Source: Brassica napus
Lineage: Eukaryota; Streptophyta; Magnoliopsida; Brassicales; Brassicaceae
Direction: 5' to 3'
Length of the DNA: 64,000 nucleotides
Assembly (NCBI RefSeq): GCF_020379485.1
Contig: NC_063439.1
Location: forward strand, 10,208,466 to 10,272,465
In this document: positions 45,148 to 60,964 of the stretch, piece after piece
Numbering within the stretch: the first letter of the stretch is position 1
How the letters are laid out: each line of letters starts with the position of its first letter
Notes under the pieces: generated by a model
The model's database searches: none
Told to the model about the DNA's origin: nothing
What the model saw: the letters and a program-made list of their open reading frames with translations, nothing else
Position numbers and translations under genes: made by a program

Positions 45148-46329
45148 GGTTTTTAGTAATTAAACCCCTCAACTAAAAATGAATCGTAAAAAAAACCCTC
45201 AACTAAAAATCATATGAAATAAACCTTCAACTTTAGTTCCGTTAACATATGTTACCCTCCGTCTAAAAAACCGTGACAGAGGGTGACATATGTTAACGGT
45301 TTATAAGTTGAGGGTTTATTTCACTGGATTTTTAATTGAGGGTTTTTTTTACGATTCATCTTTAGTTGAGGACTTTTATCACTAAAAGTCATTAAATGTT
45401 ATTAAATTATTTATTATCATTTATACATTGTTTTAAGATTTATAAGCCTTTAAAACTAATTTATAAATTTTAATATATTTGTATATTTGTATATTAATTT
45501 ATACATCTTAAATTAATAATTTTTAACACTACTTACAATTTATTATAACTTTGAAATATTCAATTATTTGATATTTGGCAATAGTGATATAAATTTTTTT
45601 GTGTATTTATATCGTCATTGTCAAATATGAAATAATTTATAGTTTCTAAGTTATATTAAGTCTTAAGTAGTGTCGAGATAATTCATCCATGAAGTCAATC
45701 TTTTCTATTTAGAGTATGACACACTTATTTTCATGATTTCTGTTATCCGGCTCATACTTCTCCCCCCCCCTCCAAAATAATGCATGATTATTTTTATTCT
45801 CATTGATTTCTAAATAACTACACTATATTTTTATTTTCTTGATTAATAATATATTTGAAACATAAAGTAATACAATAAATCAAGAACAATATAGAAAAAT
45901 AGGAAAATATGAGCCTGATGACGAAAATCATGAAAATAAGAAACTTAGAAACTTTCAATTATTTGATATTTGAAAATGACGATATAATAGATTAATGTAT
46001 TAAAATAATAAATTAGTTTTAAAGGCTTACAAATCAATCTAAAACAATGTATAAATGGATAATAAATAACTTAAAAACCGTTTAATGACTTTTAATGATA
46101 AAACCCCTCAACTATTTTTGAATCGTAAAAAAAAACCTCAACTAAGTTTTCAACATTATAAACCCTCAACTTATAAACCGTTAACATATGTCACCCTCCG
46201 TCACAGTTTTTTAGACGGAGGGTACCATATGTTAACAGACTAAAGTTGAGGGTTTATTTCACAGGATTTTTAGTTGAGGGTTTTTTTTACGATTCATCTT
46301 TAGTTGAGGGGTTTAATTACTAAAAACCC
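45148..46329. mobile_element. Large palindromic foldback element
   Basis: The whole 1.18 kb is a near-inverted repeat. Left arm words (TTTTTAGTAATTAAACCCC, AATGAATCGTAAAAAAAACC, GTTAACATATG, TTGTTTTAAGATTTATAAGC) return in reverse order and orientation in the right arm to 46329. The outer 250 bp of each arm is itself a foldback centred on CTCCGTCTAAAAAACCGTGA (about 45260) and TCACAGTTTTTTAGACGGAG (about 46212). The centre holds a C9 run at about 45763-45771. No coding capacity. No clear target duplication was found, so the class (foldback-type MULE?) is open. Confidence 0.8.
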
Positions 46330-46795
46330 TTTTTTTTCAACCAAACTATAATTTTTAAATCTACATTTTTAGTGTACATCAACATTAATTCAGCAGTAAC
46401 TATTGATAAAAAAATCAAACAAAAACTATGCAGAGTTTAAAACTGTTAACTTACTTTCCTACTCATACTTAAGGCTGATTTTAAGCAAGAGCTGTGAAGT
46501 TATAATCTCAGGTTCTTCCATCATGTGCAATTAATTATATTTTAAAATAATTTTTATTAATATTTTAAATTTTATTATTTTCTTACCTTTATTCCATATT
46601 AAATTGCAAATACAAAAATGATAGAATCTTTGTTGATTAGACTAAATTAATATGGATGGGACTAAAAAAAAACTGAAAGAAGATACCAAAGAACAAAAAT
46701 AAGTATCTATATGTAATTTGTAATATAAATTTTGATTTTATTAAAGATAGATAAGATAAAATAAATACTTCTATTATTTTAATTTATATTTAAGA

Positions 46796-46826
<31 letters not shown>

Positions 46827-47560
46827 AAATTATAATTTTAGATAGATTTTTATCTATTTATATTGGTTAACATATAATTAAATCAACCTGTATAAAATTA
46901 AGAAAAATAGTTTGCTAGAAAAATTATATAATTATCAAAAAGTAAACTAAATATTATTTCTAAAATTTGTCGATATCAAAAGGAAACTAATGGTATTAGG
47001 ATTAAAAATTTATTATTTTTTAATAAATTGCATAAAATTTCAAAATTTGTAAACTATTGTTATATTTCTTTTATTATATTATTTAATGTTATATTTGAAT
47101 ATCTGAACATATTTAGTTTAATGATGATTTATTGGTTATTGTCTTATTGTAAGAAGTTTACCAAAAATATAAATCAACATTAAATATAATTGTACATGTC
47201 ACAATTAGATATAAGTCATGTCATAATTGATAGTGTGTCATGTCATTTTTTAGTGAAAATGTTTGTAGAAATGACACATAGTTTTTTTTTTAAATCACAA
47301 TCTTTAGGGGATTGAAGAGACCGTATCTTCCTTTGTATGGTTTGGTAATGTATTCTGTATTCACACAATCTTATAGCTTCTTTCACATATTCACTTCCAT
47401 ATATCAGATAAACTCTTAAGATTTGTAAGCGAACTGAAGAAAATTATAGAGTAGACTCTAAAGAGTTTAACTGCTCTATATTTATTAGTAGTCTAGGCTT
47501 GGAGACTTCTTTATACGTGTACATAATCTTTCTCGAGTGTTGAAAACTTGCACACTTTCT
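46330..47560. other. Intergenic, no gene seen
   Basis: AT-rich, with (TA)n at 46797-46823. No supported feature. Confidence 0.55.
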
Positions 47561-47570
47561 TATCATTCTA

Positions 47571-47680
47571 GGGGGTTACAGCGTTGGGCCAGATCATCTT
47601 CTGCTAAACTTCTTCATGAAGAAGGGGAAGGTGTTGCAGCTCGTGTCTTGGAGAGTTTGGGTGCAGATCATAGTGAAAGC
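47571..47680 (+). pseudogene. Stray copy of ClpC exon 2
   Basis: This closely matches exon 2 of the ClpC gene 3 kb downstream (50731-50846): shared CATCTTCTGCT, CTTCTTC-TGAA, GGGGAAGGTGTTGCAGCTCG, TGTC-TGGAGA-TTTGGGTG. An intron-style TAG acceptor precedes it (TCATTCTAG), so it is a genomic and not a processed copy. Relative to exon 2 it has small indels, including one that shifts the frame, and it loses similarity before the exon's donor. No other ClpC exons are seen nearby. Confidence 0.85.
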
Positions 47681-47994
47681 AAGTTACTGAATGCATCACC
47701 TCTTGAATTCTCACAATCATTGTTATGACTTAGGAACAAACTCTTGATTGCCTTTTCAGAATAATTGAAATTATTTATTATTCTCAAGGTTGGTGATATA
47801 TAGTATTGACAAAATACAAATTTTACTATTTTAGGCATTTGCCTACATCTATCTATATACACACAACAGCAGAGAGTAAAAGATGAAGTAGCAAAGTTTG
47901 ACAGAGACAAATAATATGAGAAAAAACATTAAAGATGAAGAGAGCTCACTTCATCAACCTTCCAGTCATCTTCATCATACTTATACCATCTAAC

Positions 47995-48453
47995 AAGCTG
48001 GTAAGACGAGTCGTCTCAGCCCTGGACACCTGCAAAGACAACGGATACACTTTTTTTTTTAGTATTAAGAAGAAGATTCAACTCAGTTACAAGACATTAC
48101 CGTTCAGCGGTGTAAGTAAGCTGATCATCACTCAAGAACAAGTTGAAATGGAAAACCAATGTCCTCGTGTTCCCTCCGCTAAGATTCATGGAGAGTTTGA
48201 GGATGCGAGTGAGGGACTCATCAGAGCGACGTTCGACGTAAACATAAGGCTCCAGTGGGATCTTGATGAAGCTAGATCTCATGTGTGACAAATCAAGAGT
48301 CTTCCAGAGGATGGGATGGCAACAAGCAGTTCTTCATACACTACAAACACGAGCAAGCTCAAAGACGCTGAACTTTAGGAAAATCCTCACTAAGATGTCT
48401 GTGTCCAACTCTTCCCATCTCCTTAACCGACGACTCTCATACTCTTCTTCCAT
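47995..48453 (-). pseudogene. F-box/LRR gene remnant (At3g48880-like)
   Basis: Minus-strand exon 1 (48453-48101) starts MEEEYESRRLRRWEELDTDI, continues LVRIFLKFSVFELARVCSV (F-box helices), and later reads MRSSFIKIPLEPYVYVERRS, LTRILKLSMNLSGGNTRTL and FHFNLFLSDDQLTYTAER. An in-frame TGA at 48334-48336 stands where this family has Trp. A few residues are missing before it, but the frame is otherwise kept to the phase-2 donor. After a roughly 70-bp intron, exon 2 begins CPGLRRLVLPAC (48029 downward), then hits stops and similarity ends near 47995; the LRR part is gone. Intact relatives recruit substrates to SCF ubiquitin ligases. Place and order between MAPR3 and ClpC agree with At3g48880 (from memory). 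Confidence 0.85.
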
Positions 48454-48499
48454 TTTTTTTGCTTTCTTGATTATGATTCCCTAAGCAACAAGTAGTAGA

Positions 48500-49250
48500 A
48501 CGTTTATTAAAAAAAAAACACACTTATCCTTCGCATGAATCCGTAAGATATTGTTAAATAGGAAAAAAATCAAATTTATAAAAGACCAATCATTGATTGC
48601 TATCAGATACTAGAAAGCAAACGAAACGTTTTCAAAAAAAAAAATTGAAAGATCTTTTTTCCTTAAAACGGGTAACCTCTTTGTCAGAAACAGAGTATTA
48701 AGACTCTTTTATGAAAGTTGACAAAAAAAAGAAACTGAAGATTGGGCCATTATTAAACTCAGAGGTAGGAAGACAGAATTAACACGAAACTGTACGCAAA
48801 GACAGAGAATAGATCGAAAACTAACTAATCGATCTGATGTCTATCGACATTCCTTGAGTTTAGACGAACTGACATAGATCCTGAATCCCCATTTCTCAAT
48901 TCAAAATCGAGATGAAAACTAAGAAATGATTAGATCAAAAGTCAAGGAAGTTTAAACACACCCAAATGGTAGAGTAGAGCAAACGGTCGATGATGACAAC
49001 TAATCTCTCTCTCTCTAGCCAACGAAAATAGATATGAAAAAAATAAATAAAAGTGTGATGTCACAGTACCGGTTTTATTTGGTTTATTTATTTTATGTCT
49101 TTTGGATTTGGTTTCCAGACAAAACCGGTCTCTCTCGACACGAACCCTTTCCTTCCTTATCCTACAGACCGAGATTCTCATTATTGGGTGGGGGCTGACT
49201 TAGTAATTTAATCCGACGGTGGAAAACTCTCAGGAGTAATCCAACGGTGA
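48500..49250. other. Intergenic, ClpC upstream region
   Basis: No coding feature. A CT tract (49002-49018) lies inside. The region probably holds the ClpC promoter. Confidence 0.5.
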
Positions 49251-49369
49251 ATAATAGGTAGGTGAGATGATATGAACGGCGGCGATGCTTGTAGTAGAGA
49301 GCGATAAAAAGAGAGAAAGAAAGAAATCTTTATTTGTTTCGTCTTCGCTTTCCTATCTCTTTCCTTCCC

Positions 49370-50089
49370 CACACGGGCCGACCATTAAAAGAGAGTCTCT
49401 CTCTCGCTTTCTCGCACTTCTCCATCCAAAGGGCCAAAGGCGTAGTAGATAGGTAAAACTTTAAAACCCTTTCCTTTCCTTTGCTACTTACTCACTCTTT
49501 CTTTTTCTTCAATTTTTGTTTTTTTTTTTCTCTCACAGAAGAAAGCTTCCGTCTTTCTGCTGTGTGAACTTTTAAGGTGGAGTTTTCTATTTCTCCTAAG
49601 TCTTTTGGTGGTTTCATTTTGATTTTTATGAATCTGGCTACTCTTCATTTGATTTGAGAAAAAAAAATATGCTGACTTTGAGATTAGGGTTTGTGTGAAT
49701 TCCTGTATCGATTTGTTCATAAAATGAATGCTTGGTAGTTGAAGTTACTTTACTATTTTGGTTGCATTGCCTCTAAGAATGCTTTTGAGATTAAGCTTTG
49801 TGATACTCTTCTGCTATTTTTATGTGCCTATGCTGTTTCTATCAAGAGGATGAGTAGCTTTAGTAGCCTTTGACTTGCTGCTGATTTACTCAACTATTGC
49901 AAGATAACATATTAACACTTGTTGGATTTGGTCAAGTATAAGTGAAAGGTTACACAAAGCTTTTTGATTGCCTTTTAGTTTTTTTTTTTTAAAATGAGTT
50001 TATGATGTTTTCCTCGTGGTCTTAGTCTGTATAGAGCTAAAACTAATGACTTATTACCATTACGCAATGCAGCCTCCAACTCTTGCATC
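49370..50089 (+). promoter_or_regulatory. ClpC 5' UTR with leader intron
   Basis: A CT-rich leader (GAGTCTCTCTCTCGC, about 49391) ends at GTAGTAGATAG with a GT donor at 49453. The acceptor TACGCAATGCAG ends at 50072 and the leader resumes CCTCCAACTC before the ATG at 50090. A roughly 620-bp leader intron is inferred from these splice signals and from the T-rich intervening DNA. Such introns often raise expression. Confidence 0.6.
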
Positions 50090-53000
50090 ATGGCTAGGCT
50101 CTTGGCTAATTCTACATCCCGTTCTTTACTTGGTTCCGGAAGAGACTTTCAGTCAGAAGACTACAGAAAACCAAGAAGATGTGTGAAGATGATGTACACT
50201 TCTCAAACATCCGTTTTGAGTATCCAGAGCTTCTCTGGTTTAAGGGCTTCCAATGCGCTGGATCGGGTGGCAAGGCCTAGCCACGACTTTTTCGGTAAGG
50301 TTAACCTTCAAATGTCTTCTTCCCGGAGAGAAAAAGCTAGCCGAGGTGTAACAAAAGCCATGTTTGAGCGGTTTACCGAGAAAGCAATCAAGGTCATCAT
50401 GCTGTCTCAAGAGGAAGCTCGGAGGCTTGGCCATAACTTTGTTGGCACTGAGCAAATACTGTTGGGACTGATTGGGGAAGGCACTGGAATCGCTGCAAAG
50501 GTTCTTAAATCCATGGGGATCAATCTTAAAGATTCTCGTGTGGAGGTGGAAAAGATCATTGGAAGAGGCAGTGGTTTTGTGGCTGTGGAGATCCCATTTA
50601 CTCCTCGTGCAAAGCGTGTCCTGGAGCTCTCACTTGAGGAAGCTCGCCAACTTGGTAAATGATCCCATTTACTTTCTTGACTGATGAAACTCAACACGTT
50701 TTGACTTGTTTTTGTTATTTTGGATAATAGGGCATAACTACATTGGGTCAGAGCATCTTCTGCTTGGTCTTCTTCGTGAAGGGGAAGGTGTTGCAGCTCG
50801 TGTCCTGGAGAATTTGGGTGTAGATGCTAGCAACATCCGGACGCAGGTAAATGCATAAACTCTGAATCATTTAATGTCTTTGGTAAACAATATCTTGAAT
50901 ACATTTTGAGTATATATATATATATTTTTTGTCAGGTTATACGTATGGTGGGAGAAAACAATGAAGTGACGGCAAGCGTGGGTGGAGGATCTAGCGGAAA
51001 CAGCAAAATGCCAACACTAGAAGAGTATGGGACCAACTTAACTAAACTAGCAGAAGAGGTAATCAAAAATAGCTTACTCCAATATTCATCTTGAAGAAAC
51101 TCTCAAGTGTAATATTAATACTTGATTGAATGCTTTTTTTCTGAAATTTGTGTGTCTTAACTCTCTGTTCCAGGGTAAACTGGATCCAGTTGTTGGAAGG
51201 CAGCCACAGATAGAAAGAGTGGTCCAGATCTTGGCTCGAAGAACCAAGAACAACCCTTGTCTTATTGGAGAACCTGGAGTTGGTAAGACAGCAATAGCTG
51301 AAGGACTCGCACAGAGAATTGCCAGTGGAGATGTCCCTGAAACAATTGAGGGGAAGACGGTAAATATTCTCCCATTGGATCATTGTTTTAAAGATGCTGT
51401 GAAGTTTGCACATGTATATATGTTTTAAAGTATTTACCGCCTACATTTTGTTTGTCCAGGTGATAACCCTTGATATGGGTCTTCTTGTGGCTGGAACGAA
51501 GTACCGTGGAGAATTTGAAGAAAGGTTGAAGAAGCTGATGGAGGAGATCAGACAAAGTGATGACATAATCCTGTTTATTGATGAAGTGCACACTCTGATC
51601 GGTGCAGGAGCCGCTGAAGGTGCCATTGATGCTGCTAACATCTTAAAGCCAGCTCTTGCAAGAGGTGAATTGCAGGTAAGATTGATTTTATTTCTTTCTT
51701 TCTATTGGTCAAAATGTAAACTAATAGAACCATAAATAAGTTTTTGTTTTAACGGTTGTTGTAGTGTATTGGTGCAACAACATTGGATGAGTACAGGAAG
51801 CACATTGAGAAAGATCCTGCACTGGAGAGACGGTTCCAGCCTGTCAAAGTACCTGAACCAACTGTAGACGAAGCTATACAGATCTTGCACGGTCTGCGTG
51901 AGCGTTATGAGATCCACCACAAGCTCCGCTACACTGATGAAGCTTTGGTTGCTGCTGCGCAGTTGTCACATCAGTACATCAGGTACTCTTGTTTTCTCTA
52001 TTCTCACTCTTTCACCAACACACAACATGTTGAATCAATTTCTCAACCTATTCTATTCTCTTGAATGAACAGTGACCGGTTTCTTCCCGACAAAGCCATT
52101 GACTTGATTGATGAAGCTGGATCTCGGGTTAGGCTGCGTCACGCTCAGGTTTGTGTTTGAATGTTTCTTGCATTATCAGAAAGCTACCACTTATATATCT
52201 CTATTGGAGTTGGTTGAGGATGGAAATTTTTGTTTACTTAGGTCCCTGAGGAAGCTAGAGAGCTTGAAAGGCAACTCAGACAGATCACTAAGGAGAAGAA
52301 TGAAGCTGTAAGAGGCCAAGACTTTGAGAAGGTATTGTCTTAGAGTTTTTCTTAGTATTGATGAATCCAAGATTAGTTGTTAGAAGTCCCTGAGTTCTTC
52401 TCCAACAGGCTGGTTCTCACCGGGACCGGGAAATAGAGCTTAGAGCCGAGATAGCTGCTGTTTTAGCCAAAGGCAAAGAAGTGAACAAAGCTGAGACTGA
52501 AGCTGGCGAGGAAGGGGGACCTACTGTCACTGAATCCGACATCCAACACATTGTCTCCACCTGGACAGGAATCCCAGTAGAGAAAGTCTCCTCTGATGAA
52601 TCTAGCCGTCTTCTCAAGATGGAGCAGACTCTTCACACAAGAGTCATTGGCCAAGACGAAGCCGTCAAAGCCATTAGCAGGGCCATCCGACGTGCACGTG
52701 TTGGACTCAAGAACCCGAACCGGCCAATAGCAAGTTTCATCTTCTCTGGTCCAACCGGTGTGGGGAAATCAGAGCTTGCCAAAGCCTTGGCTGCTTACTA
52801 CTTCGGCTCAGAGGAAGCAATGATCCGTCTGGACATGAGTGAGTTCATGGAGCGACACACCGTTTCGAAACTCATTGGTTCGCCTCCTGGTTACGTAGGA
52901 TACACGGAAGGAGGTCAGCTAACGGAGGCGGTTAGACGCAGGCCCTACACGCTTGTCCTCTTCGACGAAATAGAGAAAGCTCATCCTGATGTTTTCAACA

Positions 53001-53611
53001 TGATGCTTCAGATCCTAGAAGATGGCAGACTAACTGACAGCAAAGGAAGAACGGTTGATTTCAAGAACACGCTTCTGATCATGACATCAAACGTAGGAAG
53101 CAGCGTGATTGAAAAGGGTGGTAGAAGAATCGGGTTTGATCTCGACTACGACGAGAAAGACAGCAGCTACAACAGAATCAAGAGCCTAGTGACTGAGGAA
53201 CTGAAACAGTATTTCAGACCAGAGTTCTTGAACAGGTTGGATGAGATGATTGTTTTCAGACAGTTGACGAAGCTGGAAGTGAAGGAGATTGCTGATATAA
53301 TGCTTAAAGAAGTGGTGGTGAGGCTTAAGGACAAGGAGATTGAGCTTCAAGTGACTGAGAGGTTTAAGGAGAGAGTGGTGGATGAAGGGTTCGACCCGAG
53401 CTACGGTGCAAGGCCGCTGAGAAGAGCGATTATGAGGCTGTTGGAAGATAGCATGGCGGAGAAGATGCTTTCAAGGGAGATTAAAGATGGAGACTCTGTG
53501 ATTGTTGATGTTGATGCTGAAGGAAGTGTGGTTGTGTTGAATGGTAAGAACGGAAGTGGTGACGGTTTTGTTGCTGAAGAAGCCATGGAGGATCCAATTC
53601 CTGTGTTGTAG
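50090..53611 (+). CDS. CLPC2: Chloroplast Hsp100 chaperone ClpC2 (HSP93-III), nine coding exons
   Basis: Coding exons 50090-50654, 50731-50846, 50936-51058, 51174-51359, 51460-51675, 51765-51982, 52073-52148, 52242-52331 and 52409-53611 join in phase to about 930 residues. After a plastid transit region come the ClpN repeats ([40 protein letters not shown]), the first AAA+ module with Walker A GEPGVGKT (about 300-307) and Walker B ILFIDE (about 367-372), and the UVR-like middle region [19 protein letters not shown]. The second AAA+ module has GPTGVGKS (about 644-651) and VLFDEIEK. The protein is a stromal ATPase that feeds substrates to ClpP and pulls imported preproteins at TIC. Versus ClpC1, the N-terminal [20 protein letters not shown] favours ClpC2 (At3g48870, from memory). 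Confidence 0.95.
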
Positions 53612-54207
53612 AAGGGAAGAGGAGAGTTCTAGAGATTTTATTTTTCTTCATCTCTTTGAAGTGTTGTTGGTTGAACTGTCTCATTTGATTTTGTTTTTGC
53701 ATTTTTAAATTGTTTCTGGATATTGATTGCTCGGGAACCATGGGGAGCTTCCCTCAACACGAAAAAATGAAATGAGAATAACATGGTCAGAGCTGAATCG
53801 AGTTATTTTCTTTAACCAAAGCTTGTAGAACTTAAGTTGCGAATTTAAGAATACCAAAGCTTACACAGTCGGAGTGTGAAAAAAGAGTACACAGATTCTT
53901 CGTGAAACTTGCATGAAAAGAAAGAAATATACAAACCGAAAATTTCATATACCGTAGTGAGGAAGAAGCAACAAATTACAAGAGAGGAAAAAGCTTCAAC
54001 TATGGATCAGCATCGAGATCGTGATTCGAAGGAGAAGAAGTGGGAGATGGAAGCTGATCAATTTCTCTTCGAGAAGCTTCCCATAACTGTTGTTCTATTC
54101 CCAGTTTCCTTAGCTCTATCAATCCTCTTTCCACTGAAGGAAGACAAAGAAAAATCGAAACATTTCAGCTTCATCATTGTGAATCGAAAAGATTTTCAAG
54201 CGATAAG

Positions 54208-58157
<3,950 letters not shown>

Positions 58158-59469
58158 AACTAACGTTTCGTGAAGTTACCAGTAATCCACTGATTAATCA
58201 GAGAGAAAAAATCGAATTTCTCGGGAAAAAGCTAGATTTTCTCGAGAAAATCAAAAGAGGAAAACCGTTCGGTGAGATTTGGAGAAAAGTGTTGGGAATA
58301 ATTGAGACCCCGAAACGACATCGTTTGAAGCGGAGAAGACCCATTTGCGAGCATCGCGGGAGAACCAAGTGACCTGAACACCGTGGCTGTGGGACCCAGC
58401 AGTCAAGTGCTGGTGGATATTTCCCTTTACATAATTTAATATTCATTATTTAATTTGAATTCAAAGCCAAGTTTGAAATTATATTGATCTAATATGGTTC
58501 ATGATTTTTAAATTGAATGTGTCAACTTAATCCGCGTGGGTGATATTCTACATGTGGATGATATTTTAGCGGAAAAATATAAATCATTTTGAAAATAATA
58601 AATCATATTTTTGATGATATAATTATTTTTTTACAAAAATATATAAAATTTAAATGTATTTTAATTAGAAAACTCAACATGATGATAGAAATCACATTTT
58701 AGAGGTGTTTAGAAAATCGGTACAATCTCATCTATACCGCAAATTGGTTATAATTTTTGAAATTGGTTTAAACGACGTTTAAGTATTTTTTTAGTATTGA
58801 GTTTAGCAATTTCTATAATATTACTCAAAATAGTTAGTATTTTATGTGTCTATTCACATTATTTCTCACATTGACCAGTTACGTTGATATTATTAATGCG
58901 TTAGTTCTTATAACTAATTATCATTGTTAATATTTACAATTTTTAATTATTATTATGTTTTACTTTATATTAGTTTCTAGACATAGTAAAAAGGGAATCT
59001 TTTAAAAATATTTCTAAAACTATTTGATATATTTTTCTTTCTTTTGAATTTCAGTTAAGTTGAATCTTGAGATTCAAAGCATCTATAGTCTATCACCATG
59101 AGAATGCTGGGTTCAAAGAAGGAAAAATCTTCATCAACAACCAAAAAAAACAGATTTTAGAGTGAAAGAATGCTCATCAAATAACCATATTGCAACAGAA
59201 GCTTGACCAAAACGCATATGTCTCATCATATTTGCTTAGCAATCTCTCAGTAATGTATTGTCACATAGCAAAAATACAGTCGACTGATTTTTCTCAAGGA
59301 TCCAAATATTTTCCTTGATTTCTTAAAGGGTTCAGTGAGAAACAAACGGTTCCCAGAAAGTCTATAAATATAAGTTTTGATGCTTCTAGTCATACTAAGA
59401 AACAAACGGTTCCCAGAAAATTTGAGCAAGTTTGAGTTACCATTTGGTAAACTGACCATGAGGCACATG
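58158..59469. other. SCD2 upstream region and intergenic DNA
   Basis: No gene. A 22-bp word containing GAAACAAACGGTTCCCAGAA occurs twice at about 59338 and 59398. AGTCTATAAATATAAGTTT occurs at about 59358 and again inside the neighbouring MITE at about 59517, suggesting local duplication. Confidence 0.5.
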
Positions 59470-59662
59470 CAGTGGCGGAGGCACTTAAGAGGCATGGTGG
59501 TCAACTGACCCATGTAAAGTCTATAAATATAAGTTTGTAGGCATATTTTGCATGTTGTTATTATGGTAATTGGTAAATTGGTTAAGATCCTTCCTTTTGA
59601 TCCACATGTCATAGGTTCAGACCTCATAGATGTTTTTTTTGTCTATAATAGCTCTGCCACTG
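59470..59662. mobile_element. hAT-type MITE, 193 bp, with a tRNA-like segment
   Basis: Exact 8-bp duplications GGCACATG (59462-59469 and 59663-59670). Inverted ends CAGTGGCGGAGGCAC and AGCTCTGCCACTG. Inside, GGTTAAGATCC and CATAGGTTCAGACC resemble degenerate pol III boxes. Confidence 0.9.
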
Positions 59663-59809
59663 GGCACATGAGCTCAAGTTGTCATCAAGTATAAAACGTC
59701 GAACCCATATATTTCGTGTAGCAGTACTTGGTAGTTGGTAGTTGGTACAATCGCTTCACTTATTATCCTCTCAAGAAGAAATACTGCACCTTCTCTACAA
59801 ATTAGACTT

Positions 59810-60237
59810 GCATAGACCCATAGCATGTTTGTGTATGAGATAACATCAGCCCACCCACTTTATTCCTCCACGTGAAACTTGATTTAACATCTGGACTGTC
59901 CTCTCAGCTTTCCCACGCTAAATTATCATATTCCTCGTGAGCTCATCCGGAGATTTACCATCAGCCGTCAATTTCCATGCTAGCTGCAGAGCTAACCCGG
60001 GGAGACATGTATTGCTAATCCATGTAAAAGCGTTTTGAAAGTCGTTGAGTCCACTCCAGACTTCTTATGGATATCTCTCGGGTGAGGCCATAAGCTTCTT
60101 CTGTTAGGTTCGTCTTTGAGAGCCCATCTAATAGTGAGTAACAATGTTGGAGGACACTTGTGTAGCTGCTCCATTTCTCGGTACACTTCTGCCCATTCAA
60201 GCCTCCTTGCATCGCACAAACCTTTCAATTGAAGAAT
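59810..60237 (-). pseudogene. PPR protein gene remnant
   Basis: The minus strand carries pentatricopeptide repeat pieces in shifting frames: LKGLCDARRLEWAEVYREME in one, LLDGLSKTNLTEEAYGLTRE in the next, then TTFKTLLHGLA, GLALQLAWKLTADGKSPDEL and VQMLNQVSRGGIKWV. At least four frame changes and several stops occur. The periodic helix pairs (GLCDARRLEWAEVYREME, GLSKTNLTEEAYGLTREI) are typical of PPR motifs. Intact PPR proteins bind organelle RNA. Position between SCD2 and the SAM gene suggests the lost ortholog of At3g48810 (from memory). The rest of the gene is absent. Confidence 0.75.
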
Positions 60238-60964
60238 ATATCCATTATAAAACTATAACCATACAGATACATGAACAATTTTCTTTGCACGTTAAGAGAA
60301 GACATCAACACACAAATCAAATTCTAAAGTTTATGTCACTTAACCAATATACATTTATTTGAACAGTTCTTGGATCTTTCTAATTTAAATTGTATGCATG
60401 ATTAGCTTTAAAAATTATTGATTATATTTGATCAAATAAAGAAAAAGTATAAATGTAAATAAGATTTGTGTGGTCATTTTGTCATAAAATATCTATTTAT
60501 TACTGGAATAATCATCAGCTTATATGGTACAAGTATACTACTCTATTGATGCACTTAACTTACAAAACATCTTTATCATTAAATATACATACCTTTAGCT
60601 GGCGGAATCTAAAATCTTACATCTTTTGAATCAGCACAAGACGTTTTCATCATTAACGTCAACTGAATTAAGCTAAAAATGTATATGAGGGATAAAAATT
60701 GGAAGTGTCGGAAAGTCGAAAGGATTTGCTTTTCATTACAGAACTCTCATAGTTGTGCACGAGCGTACGTGTAAAAAAAAGAAAAAAAGAACATCCCATC
60801 TTTCTCTCTCCTCGGCCTAGTTCGATTCACCTGATGACGATTTATCTTTTCTCACATCCCACTTCTTCTGACCTCTCCAGATAAAACCTAAAATACCTAA
60901 GCAAAAAGATTTGACCTTTCGTCCTCTCAACTAGCTTCTAAAGTGAAACAAGAAAGCTCTAGAA
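60238..60964. other. Intergenic and SAM-gene promoter side
   Basis: No further gene seen. The last 180 bp is C/T-rich and probably holds the 5' UTR of the SAM-domain gene. Confidence 0.5.

Noticed and set aside
47935..48288. 117-residue plus-strand ORF
   Set aside because: It is antisense to the F-box pseudogene, whose minus-strand frame is clearly conserved.
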